DNA from: an uncultured Planctomycetaceae bacterium
GTDB lineage: Bacteria > Planctomycetota > Planctomycetia > Planctomycetales > Planctomycetaceae
DNA length: 24,170 bases
NCBI GenBank assembly: GCA_937975745.1
Contig: CALJUK010000243.1
Location: 1 to 24,170 of the forward strand
Direction: 5' to 3'
Shown here: piece by piece, positions 7,726-15,900 of the stretch
Layout of the letters: the number at the start of each line of letters is the position of its first letter
Numbering within the stretch: the first letter of the stretch is position 1
Program-made: the position numbers and the translations under genes
The notes under the pieces: generated by a model
Database searches by the model: none
What the model saw: only the letters and a program-made list of their open reading frames with translations
What the model was told of the DNA's origin: nothing

Positions 7726-8406
7726 ATGCAGGCACGACAGACAGCAGACCAGTCAGAAACAAGGCTGGGCTGCGTCTGTCCGTTGTGCGTGAGCAGCCGG
7801 GTCGAACCCTTCCATTCTGACAACCGTCGCGAGTATCGGCGCTGCCGAACGTGTGATCTCGTGTTCGTGCCTCCCGGCGAGTTTCTTTCCCGGGACGCCG
7901 AGCGGGCCTGTTACGATCTTCACGAGAACAGCCCGGACGACCAGCGGTACCGGGCATTTCTGGCCCGACTGGCGGAGCCGCTGCAGTCTCGGCTGCCGCC
8001 CGGAGCGCGAGGGCTCGACTTCGGTAGCGGTCCGGGGCCAACCCTCTCTGTCATGCTCACGGAGGCGGGCTTTCCCACGCGAATTTATGATCCGTACTAC
8101 GCACCCGATCGCGATGTCTTTCGCGAGACGTACGACTTCGTGACAGCCAGCGAGACCATCGAGCACCTGCATCGTCCGCGGTTCGAACTCGACAGGCTAT
8201 GGAGTCTATTGCGATTGGGGGGCTGGTTGGGCATTATGACCAAACGCTGGATCAGCCAGGAGGCCTTTGCCAGCTGGCATTACAAACAGGACCCGACCCA
8301 CGTCATCTTCTTTTCCGAGGGGACGTTTCGGTGGTTGGCCAAGCGTTGGAATGCGCGGCTGGACGTGATCAGCGACGATGTCCTCTTACTTCAGAAGTTG
8401 GAATAA
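7726..8406 (+). CDS. Class I SAM-dependent methyltransferase with N-terminal zinc-ribbon-like cysteines
   Basis: The 226-residue protein opens with a CPLC...CRTC cysteine cluster (Cys18, Cys21, Cys40, Cys43) that could bind zinc. The methyltransferase core follows: motif I GLDFGSGPGP (96-105), YDFVTASETIEHL (136-148) and GGWLGIMTKRW (165-175), with the conserved QDPTHVIFFSE segment at 188-198. This resembles Methyltransf_23-type small-molecule methyltransferases. The acceptor is unknown. The gene begins 15 bases after the PEP-CTERM stop, so the two are probably co-transcribed. It ends ten bases before the truD start. Only a weak GGA lies upstream of the ATG, so translation may depend on coupling. 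Confidence 0.92.
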   Translation: MQARQTADQSETRLGCVCPLCVSSRVEPFHSDNRREYRRCRTCDLVFVPPGEFLSRDAERACYDLHENSPDDQRYRAFLARLAEPLQSRLPPGARGLDFGSGPGPTLSVMLTEAGFPTRIYDPYYAPDRDVFRETYDFVTASETIEHLHRPRFELDRLWSLLRLGGWLGIMTKRWISQEAFASWHYKQDPTHVIFFSEGTFRWLAKRWNARLDVISDDVLLLQKLE

Positions 8407-8416
8407 CACCCACCAT

Positions 8417-9493
8417 ATGTACCCTTACCTGACGGACGATCTGGCTGGAATCGGTGGGACACTGAAAACGGAACCAGAGGATTTTCTCGTCGAAGAAATC
8501 CCAGCGTATGAGCCTGCCGGAGAAGGCGAACATCTCTTCGTCTGGATCGAGAAGCGGAACGTCTCGGCCGAAGGACTCACCCGGCATCTGGCCCGCAATC
8601 TGGATGTCGATAGTCGGACCATCGGTGTTGCCGGTTTGAAAGACCGGGTTGCCATCACCCGGCAGTATGTCTCCTTACCCGCTGAGTGCGAATCCCGCCT
8701 GGCGGCCATCGAGACGGACGAGATTCGGGTCCTGCATTCTGGACGTCATACAAACAAGTTGCGAACCGGGCATCTCCGCGGTAACTCGTTTCGCATTCTG
8801 CTTCGCGACGTCGACAGCAATGCCGCTGCCAGCGCCAAACGAATTCACGAGCGGCTGGTTGCGGTTGGATTTCCGAATTATTTCGGCGACCAACGAATGG
8901 GGCGGGACGGAGAGACGTTGGACCTTGGCCTGGCATTATTGCGGGGGGAACGGTCTTCCCGCTCGATTCCACCATCGCGCAGGAGATTTCTCGAACGGTT
9001 GTCGCTGTCTGCTGTACAGTCGTGGCTGTTCAACCAGGTCTTGGCCGAGCGAATTCGTGACGGTCTCGCAAGCACCGTCCTGGAGGGGGACGTCCTGCAG
9101 GTCACCGCAAGTGGTGGCCCCTTCGTCGCGGAAGACGTCCCGGTCGAGCAACGACGGCTGGATGCGGGAGAGGTCGTCGTGAGTGGCCCCTTGTTCGGAC
9201 CCAAGATGCGTCAGCCCCGTGGAGTCTCGGCCGAGCGGGAACAACGGGTTCTGGAGCAAGCCAGCCTGACTGCGGATCATTTTCTCCGCCATCGGAAGTT
9301 GACTCCCGGTGGCCGGCGACCATTGATGATTCGAGTCGAGGGACTGCAGATTCAGCCCGAGCCGGACGGTTTGCGATTCGAATTCACGTTACCGTCGGGT
9401 GTCTATGCAACCACGTTGCTGCGGGAATTCATCAAACCGGCCAAGTTCGAGCTGGAAGTTGACGAGAGACCCGCCGTGGACTATTCGGAGTGA
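8417..9493 (+). CDS. truD: tRNA pseudouridine(13) synthase TruD
   Basis: TruD converts uridine 13 in certain tRNAs to pseudouridine. From the ATG at 8417 the protein has 358 residues, the normal TruD length. An upstream start at 8378 would overlap the methyltransferase gene and add residues not typical of the family. Visible hallmarks are the N-terminal FLVEEIPAYEP stretch, the catalytic motif AGLKDRVAITRQY (Asp76), RGNSFRILLRD (121-131), and NYFGDQRMGRDG (154-165). The C-terminal LPSGVYATTLLREF motif (325-338) is also present. The gene lies ten bases after the methyltransferase stop, suggesting read-through transcription from that unit. Confidence 0.96.
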   Translation: MYPYLTDDLAGIGGTLKTEPEDFLVEEIPAYEPAGEGEHLFVWIEKRNVSAEGLTRHLARNLDVDSRTIGVAGLKDRVAITRQYVSLPAECESRLAAIETDEIRVLHSGRHTNKLRTGHLRGNSFRILLRDVDSNAAASAKRIHERLVAVGFPNYFGDQRMGRDGETLDLGLALLRGERSSRSIPPSRRRFLERLSLSAVQSWLFNQVLAERIRDGLASTVLEGDVLQVTASGGPFVAEDVPVEQRRLDAGEVVVSGPLFGPKMRQPRGVSAEREQRVLEQASLTADHFLRHRKLTPGGRRPLMIRVEGLQIQPEPDGLRFEFTLPSGVYATTLLREFIKPAKFELEVDERPAVDYSE

Positions 9494-9530
9494 CCTTGCG
9501 ATTTTCTACTGAGTTTGTGAAGTCAAAATG

Positions 9531-9550
9531 GTTACACTGGTAACGGTAAC
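9531..9550 (+). promoter_or_regulatory. Short inverted and tandem repeat, possible operator
   Basis: GTTAC-ACTG-GTAAC (9531-9544) is an inverted repeat. The GGTAAC half is immediately repeated (9539-9544 and 9545-9550). The site lies about 75 bases before the start of the Gfo/Idh/MocA gene, where a repressor site would be expected. No regulator gene is nearby and this could be chance. Confidence 0.25.
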
Positions 9551-9623
9551 AATGTCATTTGCGAGCCGCTGCCGACCGACCGGCTGAGGCCGATTTTTCA
9601 AGATGATCCGAGGAGACATCTCG

Positions 9624-10979
9624 ATGCACGCGACACGACTGCAGACGCGACGTGGCTTTCTGTCCCAGGCGGCTGCCGGAACCCTGGCGAGTTTGACGGC
9701 GCCGGCCTTTCTGCGGGCAGCCGGGACCAACGAACGGCTGAACGTCGCCTTTATCGGCGTCGGCGGCCGCGGTGCCGGAAACCTTAAAACGGTTGCATCG
9801 TTTGCCGACGTGCCTGTCAACGTTGTCGCGTTGTGCGACGTCAATGCCCGCAATCTTCAGCGGGCCGCAGAACAGTTCCCGTCGGCTCGGACGTTTGTCG
9901 ATTTTCGCGATCTGTACGACCAATTGTCCGATTTCGACGCCGTTGTTGTCAGTACGCCGGAGCACACGCACGCCTATGCCACCATGCCCGCCTTGAAACT
10001 TGGCAAGCATGTCTACTGCGAGAAGCCACTCACGCACAACATCCGCGAATCTCGGGCCATCAGTCAGGCCGCCGCTCAGGCGAACGTTGCCACGCAGATG
10101 GGGACGCAGATTCATGGGATGTCCAACTATCGGCGTGTCGTGGAACTGATTCAATCGAACGCGATCGGTCCCGTGCGCGAAGCCCACGTCTGGGTCTCGC
10201 GGGCCTGGGGACTGCAGAGCGAAGAAGAGGCGAAGGCTAACAAGGATCTGGTCTTCGTGACCGATCGGCCCACAACCGCGATGACGCCACCGCCGGAACT
10301 TGACTGGGATCGCTGGTTGGGGCCGGCGGCGTATCGGCCGTTTCACGAAGCCTACTTCCCAGGACCAAAATGGTACCGCTGGTGGGACTTCGGCAGCGGG
10401 ACCATGTCCGATTTGGGAAGCCATTGGAACGACCTTCCCTTTTGGGCGCTCAAGCTGGACGCACCACGAACCATCGAAGCGTTTGGACCGCCAGCTCACC
10501 CGGAACTCGCCCCGGCGTCCATGTCGGCCACCTACGAGTATGGCCAGCGAGGCGACATGCCCGCTTGTCGTCTCACCTGGTATCAGGGAACGCACAAACC
10601 CCAGATTTGGCAGGACCAGGGAATTCCCCAATGGCCGGATGGCTGCCTGTTCATCGGGGACGACGGCATGTTACTCTCGAACTACGGCCGTCATGTCCTC
10701 CTGCCCGAACCGAAGTTTGCCGACTTCCAACCGCCCAAGCCCTTCATTCCCGACGTGCCGGGCCATCATCAGGAATGGCTGTTGGCCTGTGTGAACGGGA
10801 CCCCGACCGGCAGTCCATTCAGTTATGCCGGTCCTCTCACCGAGGCAAACCACCTGGGGAATGTCGCGTACCGCGTCGGACAGAAGATCGAGTGGGATGC
10901 CGAGAATCTGCGGTGCGTCGGGACCCCCGACGCGGACCGGTTCCTCGGTCGTGTGCCTCGCCGCGGTTGGACACTCTAG
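9624..10979 (+). CDS. Gfo/Idh/MocA family oxidoreductase with Tat signal
   Basis: This is an NAD(P)-dependent sugar or inositol-type oxidoreductase predicted to be exported in folded form. I chose the ATG at 9624 because GAGGAGA lies seven bases upstream. It gives 451 residues. The N-terminus carries a twin-arginine motif, RRGFLSQ (9-15), and a hydrophobic stretch ending near residue 33. The Rossmann fold follows with VAFIGVGGRGAG (41-52), LCDVN (70-74), VSTPEHTHA (109-117) and the family motif CEKPLT (132-137). The C-terminal catalytic domain includes DFGSGTMSDLGSHW. Exported members of this family are abundant in Planctomycetes and are thought to act on sugars, but the substrate is unknown here. 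The gene stands alone, with a hairpin right after its stop. Confidence 0.95.
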   Translation: MHATRLQTRRGFLSQAAAGTLASLTAPAFLRAAGTNERLNVAFIGVGGRGAGNLKTVASFADVPVNVVALCDVNARNLQRAAEQFPSARTFVDFRDLYDQLSDFDAVVVSTPEHTHAYATMPALKLGKHVYCEKPLTHNIRESRAISQAAAQANVATQMGTQIHGMSNYRRVVELIQSNAIGPVREAHVWVSRAWGLQSEEEAKANKDLVFVTDRPTTAMTPPPELDWDRWLGPAAYRPFHEAYFPGPKWYRWWDFGSGTMSDLGSHWNDLPFWALKLDAPRTIEAFGPPAHPELAPASMSATYEYGQRGDMPACRLTWYQGTHKPQIWQDQGIPQWPDGCLFIGDDGMLLSNYGRHVLLPEPKFADFQPPKPFIPDVPGHHQEWLLACVNGTPTGSPFSYAGPLTEANHLGNVAYRVGQKIEWDAENLRCVGTPDADRFLGRVPRRGWTL

Positions 10980-10999
10980 AACCGGTTTCGACCCCGGTT
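10980..10999 (+). terminator. Hairpin directly after the oxidoreductase stop
   Basis: AACCGG (10980-10985) pairs with CCGGTT (10994-10999) around an 8-base loop. It starts at the first base after the stop codon. There is no T-run. It may act with the next hairpin as a 3' end structure. Confidence 0.35.
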
Positions 11000-11046
11000 G
11001 GTGGCGAGTCGTCGGCCAGCATTCACAGGACGCAGGCGAAGCACAC

Positions 11047-11064
11047 AGCGGTTTTGGAACCGCT
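11047..11064 (+). terminator. Perfect 7-bp hairpin downstream of the oxidoreductase gene
   Basis: AGCGGTT (11047-11053) and AACCGCT (11058-11064) form a perfect stem with a TTGG loop. A following TCTAGAATCT is only moderately T-rich. It is a plausible transcription end, but weaker than a standard intrinsic terminator. Confidence 0.4.
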
Positions 11065-11171
11065 TCTAGAATCTGCTCCCCCGTCCACCGAGTGCTTCGA
11101 CGTCACCCCGGACTTTACAGGGGGTGGTGGCGCGCCGGCAAACGGCGTCCGGGGCTTGTCATTGAACCGAC

Positions 11172-11200
11172 TTGCTCCGTTCCCTGCGGCAGTTCATAAT
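11172..11200 (+). promoter_or_regulatory. Candidate promoter for the DUF1559 gene
   Basis: TTGCTC (11172-11177) and CATAAT (11195-11200) are spaced by exactly 17 bases. The -10 matches the consensus at five of six positions and the -35 at three. The start codon lies about 120 bases downstream. Motif evidence only. Confidence 0.35.
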
Positions 11201-11322
11201 AGTGAACAAGTTTGTGGGGCTTATTTCTGAATGGCCTCAGTGATCGCAGATTGCATTGAACTGTTTAGATCTCTTCATCAATTCGCACCGTTTTCCATGT
11301 CCATTTTGCGAGGAGTTTTCCG

Positions 11323-12300
11323 ATGAAAATCAGACGAATTTGCCGTGGTTTCACGTTGATCGAATTGCTTGTTGTGATCGCGATCATCGCGATCCTGATC
11401 GCTTTGCTACTGCCGGCGGTACAGCAGGCGCGCGAAGCGGCCCGACGCACCCAATGCCGCAACAACCTGAAGCAGATGGGAGTGGCGATCCACAATTACC
11501 ACGATGCCCATAAGACGTTTCCACCCGGCTGGGTGATTCCCCAGTACGAACTCTGCACCGGAGGAGAGGTCACCAGTAGCAACCACCGCTACGTCGCCTA
11601 CAGTCCCTCCTGGGGAGTCTATCTTCTGCCGTACATCGACCAGACGGCGATCTACAATGCCCAGGTTTTCAACGCGACGCTCGGTTGCTGGACGGGTTCC
11701 AGTTTCGTAACGGGCAACTATTCGGGACTCAGCCGTGCGCCGAGTTCGTCCAATTACCTCGGGACGGTCCTCCAGGCCTACGCTTGTCCCAGTGATACAC
11801 AATTTGGAAAAGGTGTTTCGATTCGCGGTTATGGCCGATCGAGTTACGTCGCGAACCGGGGTAATACCAATGTCTATGGTCAGTCCAGTCAGATGACTCC
11901 CAGCCCGGGTGTCTTCTATACCAATTCGAAGACACGTATCCGTGATATCACCGACGGGACGAGCAACACGTTTGCGATTGGTGAGGTCAGCGACCTGCAA
12001 TTTACCAATGTTGATAGCAGCAGCGTCTGGGAATCGGGTGGTGTCTGGGGAGGGCTGGGTATCCACAAGACGGATGATTTGGTTGCTCGGACCACATATG
12101 CGACACGCCCGATCAATCGCAGTTCAGCCGGCCTTGCTCCTTCGACGAACGATTCCGATGGTTTCGGCAGTATGCATGAAGGAGGATGCCACTTCCTGCT
12201 TTGCGACGGGGCTGTCCGCTTCGTCAGCGAGAATGTCGACATCACCACTTACGGTCGGCTGGGTGACCGTGCCGACGGATTTGTGCTTGGCGAGTACTGA
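11323..12300 (+). CDS. DUF1559 protein with type IV prepilin-like N-terminus
   Basis: The 325-residue protein begins with a short basic leader and a prepilin cleavage/methylation motif, RGFTLIELLVVIAIIAIL. Cleavage would fall between Gly9 and Phe10, with Glu14 as the conserved E+5. It continues with PAVQQAREAARRTQCRNNLKQ, which is nearly invariant in the planctomycete DUF1559 (SBP_bac_10) family. The C-terminus has the family's HEGGCHFLLCDGAVRFVSENV block (about 286-306). These proteins occur in dozens of copies per planctomycete genome and resemble pseudopilins. They are likely anchored in the inner membrane with the globular part outside, but their role is unknown. The ATG is preceded by AGGAG at seven bases. 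The gene is paired with a small lipoprotein gene downstream, a recurrent arrangement in this phylum. Confidence 0.95.
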   Translation: MKIRRICRGFTLIELLVVIAIIAILIALLLPAVQQAREAARRTQCRNNLKQMGVAIHNYHDAHKTFPPGWVIPQYELCTGGEVTSSNHRYVAYSPSWGVYLLPYIDQTAIYNAQVFNATLGCWTGSSFVTGNYSGLSRAPSSSNYLGTVLQAYACPSDTQFGKGVSIRGYGRSSYVANRGNTNVYGQSSQMTPSPGVFYTNSKTRIRDITDGTSNTFAIGEVSDLQFTNVDSSSVWESGGVWGGLGIHKTDDLVARTTYATRPINRSSAGLAPSTNDSDGFGSMHEGGCHFLLCDGAVRFVSENVDITTYGRLGDRADGFVLGEY

Positions 12301-12324
12301 TCCGGCCCGATCTGACAGCAGCGC

Positions 12325-12368
12325 AGCCGGTTGGCTCTGGTCCGCTCACAACGGACCAACCGCCGGCT
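12325..12368 (+). terminator. Long interrupted hairpin after the DUF1559 gene
   Basis: The inner stem GGTCCG (12339-12344) / CGGACC (12352-12357) is perfect. It is extended by GGTT (12329-12332) with AACC (12358-12361), and by AGCC (12325-12328) with GGCT (12365-12368), with internal bulges. A pyrimidine-rich tract follows. It could lower transcription into the lipoprotein gene or stabilise the upstream message. Confidence 0.45.
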
Positions 12369-12410
12369 GTCTCTCTTGACGCATTGATACTCTTGCATTG
12401 AAGGCAGGAT

Positions 12411-12848
12411 ATGACGATTCCCGCGCATCAAGTTCGTTTCACTGAGGCGGTGCGGACTGCTCTCTGCGGAGCGGTCCTCGCTTTTGGTTTTGTTGGCTGC
12501 GGTGGCGATGACGGGCCGAGACAGTTCAACATCAACGGCAGCGTCACGTACAAGGGGGAACCGCTCGAGGCCGGACGGATCAGCTTTCTGCCAGATGCCG
12601 ACCGCGGCAACTCCGGTCCGGTTGGCTACGCGATCATTCAAGACGGGAAGTACGACACGACATCCGCAGGAGGAAAGCCTTCGATCTTCGGCCCCATTAA
12701 GGTGTATATCACCGGATACGACAACTCGGCCGAAGAAGGTGCGGAAGCCAAACCTCCCCTCTTCGAAGACGTCAAGTTCGATGCGGAAATCGATCCCGAG
12801 AAGAAGCTCACAACGCTCGACTTCGACGTTCCGGCGGATGCCAAGTAG
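12411..12848 (+). CDS. Small secreted lipoprotein, transthyretin/carboxypeptidase-regulatory-like
   Basis: This 145-residue protein has an N-terminal hydrophobic stretch ending in a lipobox-like LAFGFVGC (Cys30), followed by GGDDG. It is therefore probably lipid-anchored at the membrane facing the periplasm. The mature part starts NINGSVTYKGEPLEAGRISF and contains GYAIIQDGKYDTTSAGG. This is the beta-sandwich pattern of the small carboxypeptidase-regulatory or transthyretin-like proteins that commonly follow DUF1559 genes in Planctomycetes. No catalytic residues are expected. It may serve in binding or cell-surface adhesion, but this is inference. Its start is 110 bases after the pseudopilin stop, with a moderate GCAGGA site upstream. 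It is the last plus-strand gene before a convergent terminator. Confidence 0.88.
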   Translation: MTIPAHQVRFTEAVRTALCGAVLAFGFVGCGGDDGPRQFNINGSVTYKGEPLEAGRISFLPDADRGNSGPVGYAIIQDGKYDTTSAGGKPSIFGPIKVYITGYDNSAEEGAEAKPPLFEDVKFDAEIDPEKKLTTLDFDVPADAK

Positions 12849-12862
12849 CCCGTCGGCTGGGC

Positions 12863-12902
12863 GTGATCGACCAGACCAGGAGGACCGGGTCTGATCGATC
12901 AC
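12863..12902. terminator. Bidirectional terminator hairpin between convergent genes
   Basis: GTGATCGA (12863-12870) pairs with TCGATCAC (12895-12902). CAGACC (12872-12877) pairs with GGTCTG (12888-12893). Only one mismatch interrupts these 14 pairs, and the loop is ten bases. It sits between the stop of the lipoprotein gene (12848) and the stop of the large minus-strand gene (12922). The symmetry suits both directions. Confidence 0.7.
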
Positions 12903-12921
12903 CAGTGGGTCGATAGTCTGG

Positions 12922-15900
12922 TTATTCGCCGGCACCGGCTGCCGCTTCGAGTGCCTTCCGCGGTGTCCGACTCATCAGGTAGGCAAACAGGTCGCGGACC
13001 TCCTGGTCGGACATCTGCTTCGTCTGATTTTCGGGCATCAGGGAGACGTCGAGCGCCTTGAGGATGTCGATGTCCTCCTTGTTGATCAACGTCTTCTGAG
13101 CCTTCACATCCCGAAGTGTCAGCGTTCGAGTGTCCTGATCTTCGATCAAACCGGTGATGGTCCGACCGTCGGTTGTCACGACAAGCATCGTCGTATACTC
13201 CTCGCGGATTGCCGCACTGGGGTCGACGATCGCCAGCAGCATGAAGTTCAGATTGTCACGCTCGTAGCCGGTCAGTTTGGGGCCGGCTGAGCCTCCTTCG
13301 CCAAACAGTTCGTGACAGACGGCACAGGTCTTCTTGAAGAGCTCCTTGCCGCGATCGGGATTGCCGGTACCCTCTTTCAGCAGAGCCGCCACGCGGTCCA
13401 TTTCCTTCTGCTTTTCGGCCGGTGTCCCGCCTCGGATTTTGCCCCAGTGCTTCTTGACCAGTGCCTGCACTGTCTTGTCCTGATGCAACGCCAGTTGCTG
13501 CACGACGTCTGCGGGAACCCATTCTTTCTTGAGTTTCCACGTGTCGATCTGCTCCAGGAATGGGATGGCCCACTCGGCGCGGCTGGCAACGACACGCATT
13601 GCCGTTTCACGCACGTCGTTCTCCGGGGGAAGGCTGCTGTGCATGCGGCCGACAATGGTCGGGCCGATTTCAGGTTGATCGAAGTTCATCAACGCCTGCA
13701 AGGCGACCCGCTTGATCGCGTACGCCTGCGGGCCCTGTTCTGACAGCAACCCCAGCAGAGGCCGAACCGCTTGCGGAGCTTTGATTTCGCCGAGGATCTC
13801 GATGTAGAGCAGTCGGACGTCTGGGTCGACCTGGCTATCAGCGATCATCGCCGTCGCCCGTTTGATGGCGTCCTGGTTGCCCAGACGCAACGCCAATGCC
13901 AGCTCCGATTCGCCCAGTGTTTTCTGATATTCGTCGAGAGCTTTGGCCAGCGAATCCGGTAGTCCGGTAATCTTGCGGCCACGGAATGCTTGCTGCATCC
14001 CAACCATCAACAGCTTCTTCGACGCCGCATCGGGTGCCAAAGTCAGCAGTTGGGCACAAGTGTCCAGGTTGGCTTCGCCTCCCGCCATGGCATATCGCTG
14101 CATGAGGCGTTCGGTCACTGTCTGTTGAACCATGGGGAGCTTCCAGACGGCTTCCTCCCCGAAGAACGCCAGAACGGCATCCCGATCGCTCACCGTCTTG
14201 CTCTCGATGGCCCACCACAAGAGCAGCGGAATGTGCAGATCGGTGAGGTCTTCGTCACGAGCCAGCAGGTTTCGCACGATTGGAAGACAGTGTTCGGCTG
14301 GAAGCCGTTTGGCAGACGAGGCCAGTTGCGAGCGGACTTCCGCATCGGGCTCAACCCGAGCCAACTCCGCCAGAGAGGCCGCCACACTGGGAGAGGCTTC
14401 GCGACGATCGCCGATCAGCCGAATGGTCCACCGCCGTAGATTCGGATCGGTGTGGTTCAGCAGCGGAATGGCGAGTTCGTCACTCAAACCGACACACAGG
14501 TTGATCGTCCAGAGCGCTTCCAACGCGCGCGAATCCGTTTGGCTTAACGCGATCTCCTGCAACTGGGGCAGGAGTGTCGGGTCGTTCCGTTCGCCAAGAA
14601 CCTGGACGGCTTGCTGGCGGAACCATCTGTTCGGATGGTCCAGCGTCTGTAACAGTTCGTCGTTGGATTTAGTCACCAGATCGAACGGCTTCAATGGTTG
14701 GTAGTCGGTCGGCTGCAGTCGATACAACCGGCCGGACGACTTGTGCCAGTTGTCTCTCGGATCCACGTGCGTCAGACGGCTGTCATACCAGTCGGCCAGG
14801 TAGACCGCCCCATCGGGGCCCAGCTTACAATCGACCGGTCGGAACCAGCGGTCAGGAGTCAGCACCAGCGGCGCAATGTCCTCGGTCTGGTAGGTCGAAG
14901 TGTCGTGGAATAAACGACTGGCCCACACCCGGTTGTGGAGTGAGTTGGCTGCGATGATCGCACCGTTGAACTCCGGCGGGAACGTGCCCCCTTCGTAGAT
15001 GGCAAAGGCCTGGGTGAATCGTTCGGTCTGTCCTTTGTGGCGCATGTGCTCGAAATAGCCGAACGCATAAGGATTGGTCAGAGGCCCATGCTTGCCCCAG
15101 CTTTTGGTGGCGTATTCGCCCTGGGCGTAATGCATGCCGCGCGTGTTGCCGTGGTTCGAGCCGGAGAAGACGCGCCCCTTCTTGTCGAACTCGACACTGA
15201 AGGTGTTTCCCCCTCCCTCAGCGTAGAGTTCGAAGACCTTTGTCTCGGGATGATACCGCCAGATGTTCTGACCTTTGAAACTGACGTTCTTGCTGACGGC
15301 CGAGCTGACCGTGCCCGTTGTGGTGCTACCGTTGGCACCGTACAACCAGCCGTCCGGTCCCCACTTGATGCTGTTGGCCACCGAATGTGTGTCTTCGAGA
15401 CCGAAGCCCCGCAGATGGACTTCCGGATCGCCATCGGGAATATCGTCCCGATTCTTGTCCGGATAGCACAGCAGATAGGGCGGGTTCAAGACCCAGATGC
15501 CCCCATGCCCGGGTGCCACCGACGAAACAATGTTCAACCCGGTGATGACATCTTTGGCTTGGTCAAACGTCCCGTCGCCATCGGTGTCCTCCAGGACAGT
15601 GATCTTGTCCTGTCCGGGAACGTGATTCGGCGGCGCGGCCGGAACCTTGTCGAACACCGCGCGCAGGTACTGGTCGTACTTCACAACTTTCAAACCGGCC
15701 GGGAAGGGGTACTGCAGATACTGCACGACCCACAGCCTTCCGCGCGAATCCCAGTTCATGTTGAGCGGCTGTCGGACTGTCGGTTCGGTGGCGACAATCT
15801 TCATCTCCAGACCGGAATAGGTCTTGAAGAGTTTGACGGCCTCTTCCGGGGGGGTTGGCTCGGAATCGTCGCCGACTTCTCCCTTACCCGCGAAATTCTT

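Larger units (their letters stand above)
10980..11322. other. Intergenic region with hairpins and the pseudopilin promoter; no gene seen
   Basis: No coding sequence is convincing in these 343 bases. The first part holds two hairpins (10980-10999 and 11047-11064, listed separately). The last part holds a candidate promoter and the ribosome binding site AGGAG (11311-11315), seven bases before the next ATG. Nothing recognisable lies between about 11070 and 11170. Confidence 0.6.

Noticed and set aside
9555..10631. A 358-codon minus-strand open frame
   Set aside because: It is antisense to the Gfo/Idh/MocA oxidoreductase, whose motifs are all intact.
12376..12404. TTGACG upstream of the lipoprotein gene as a promoter
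   Set aside because: No -10-like hexamer is found at 16-18 bases spacing.
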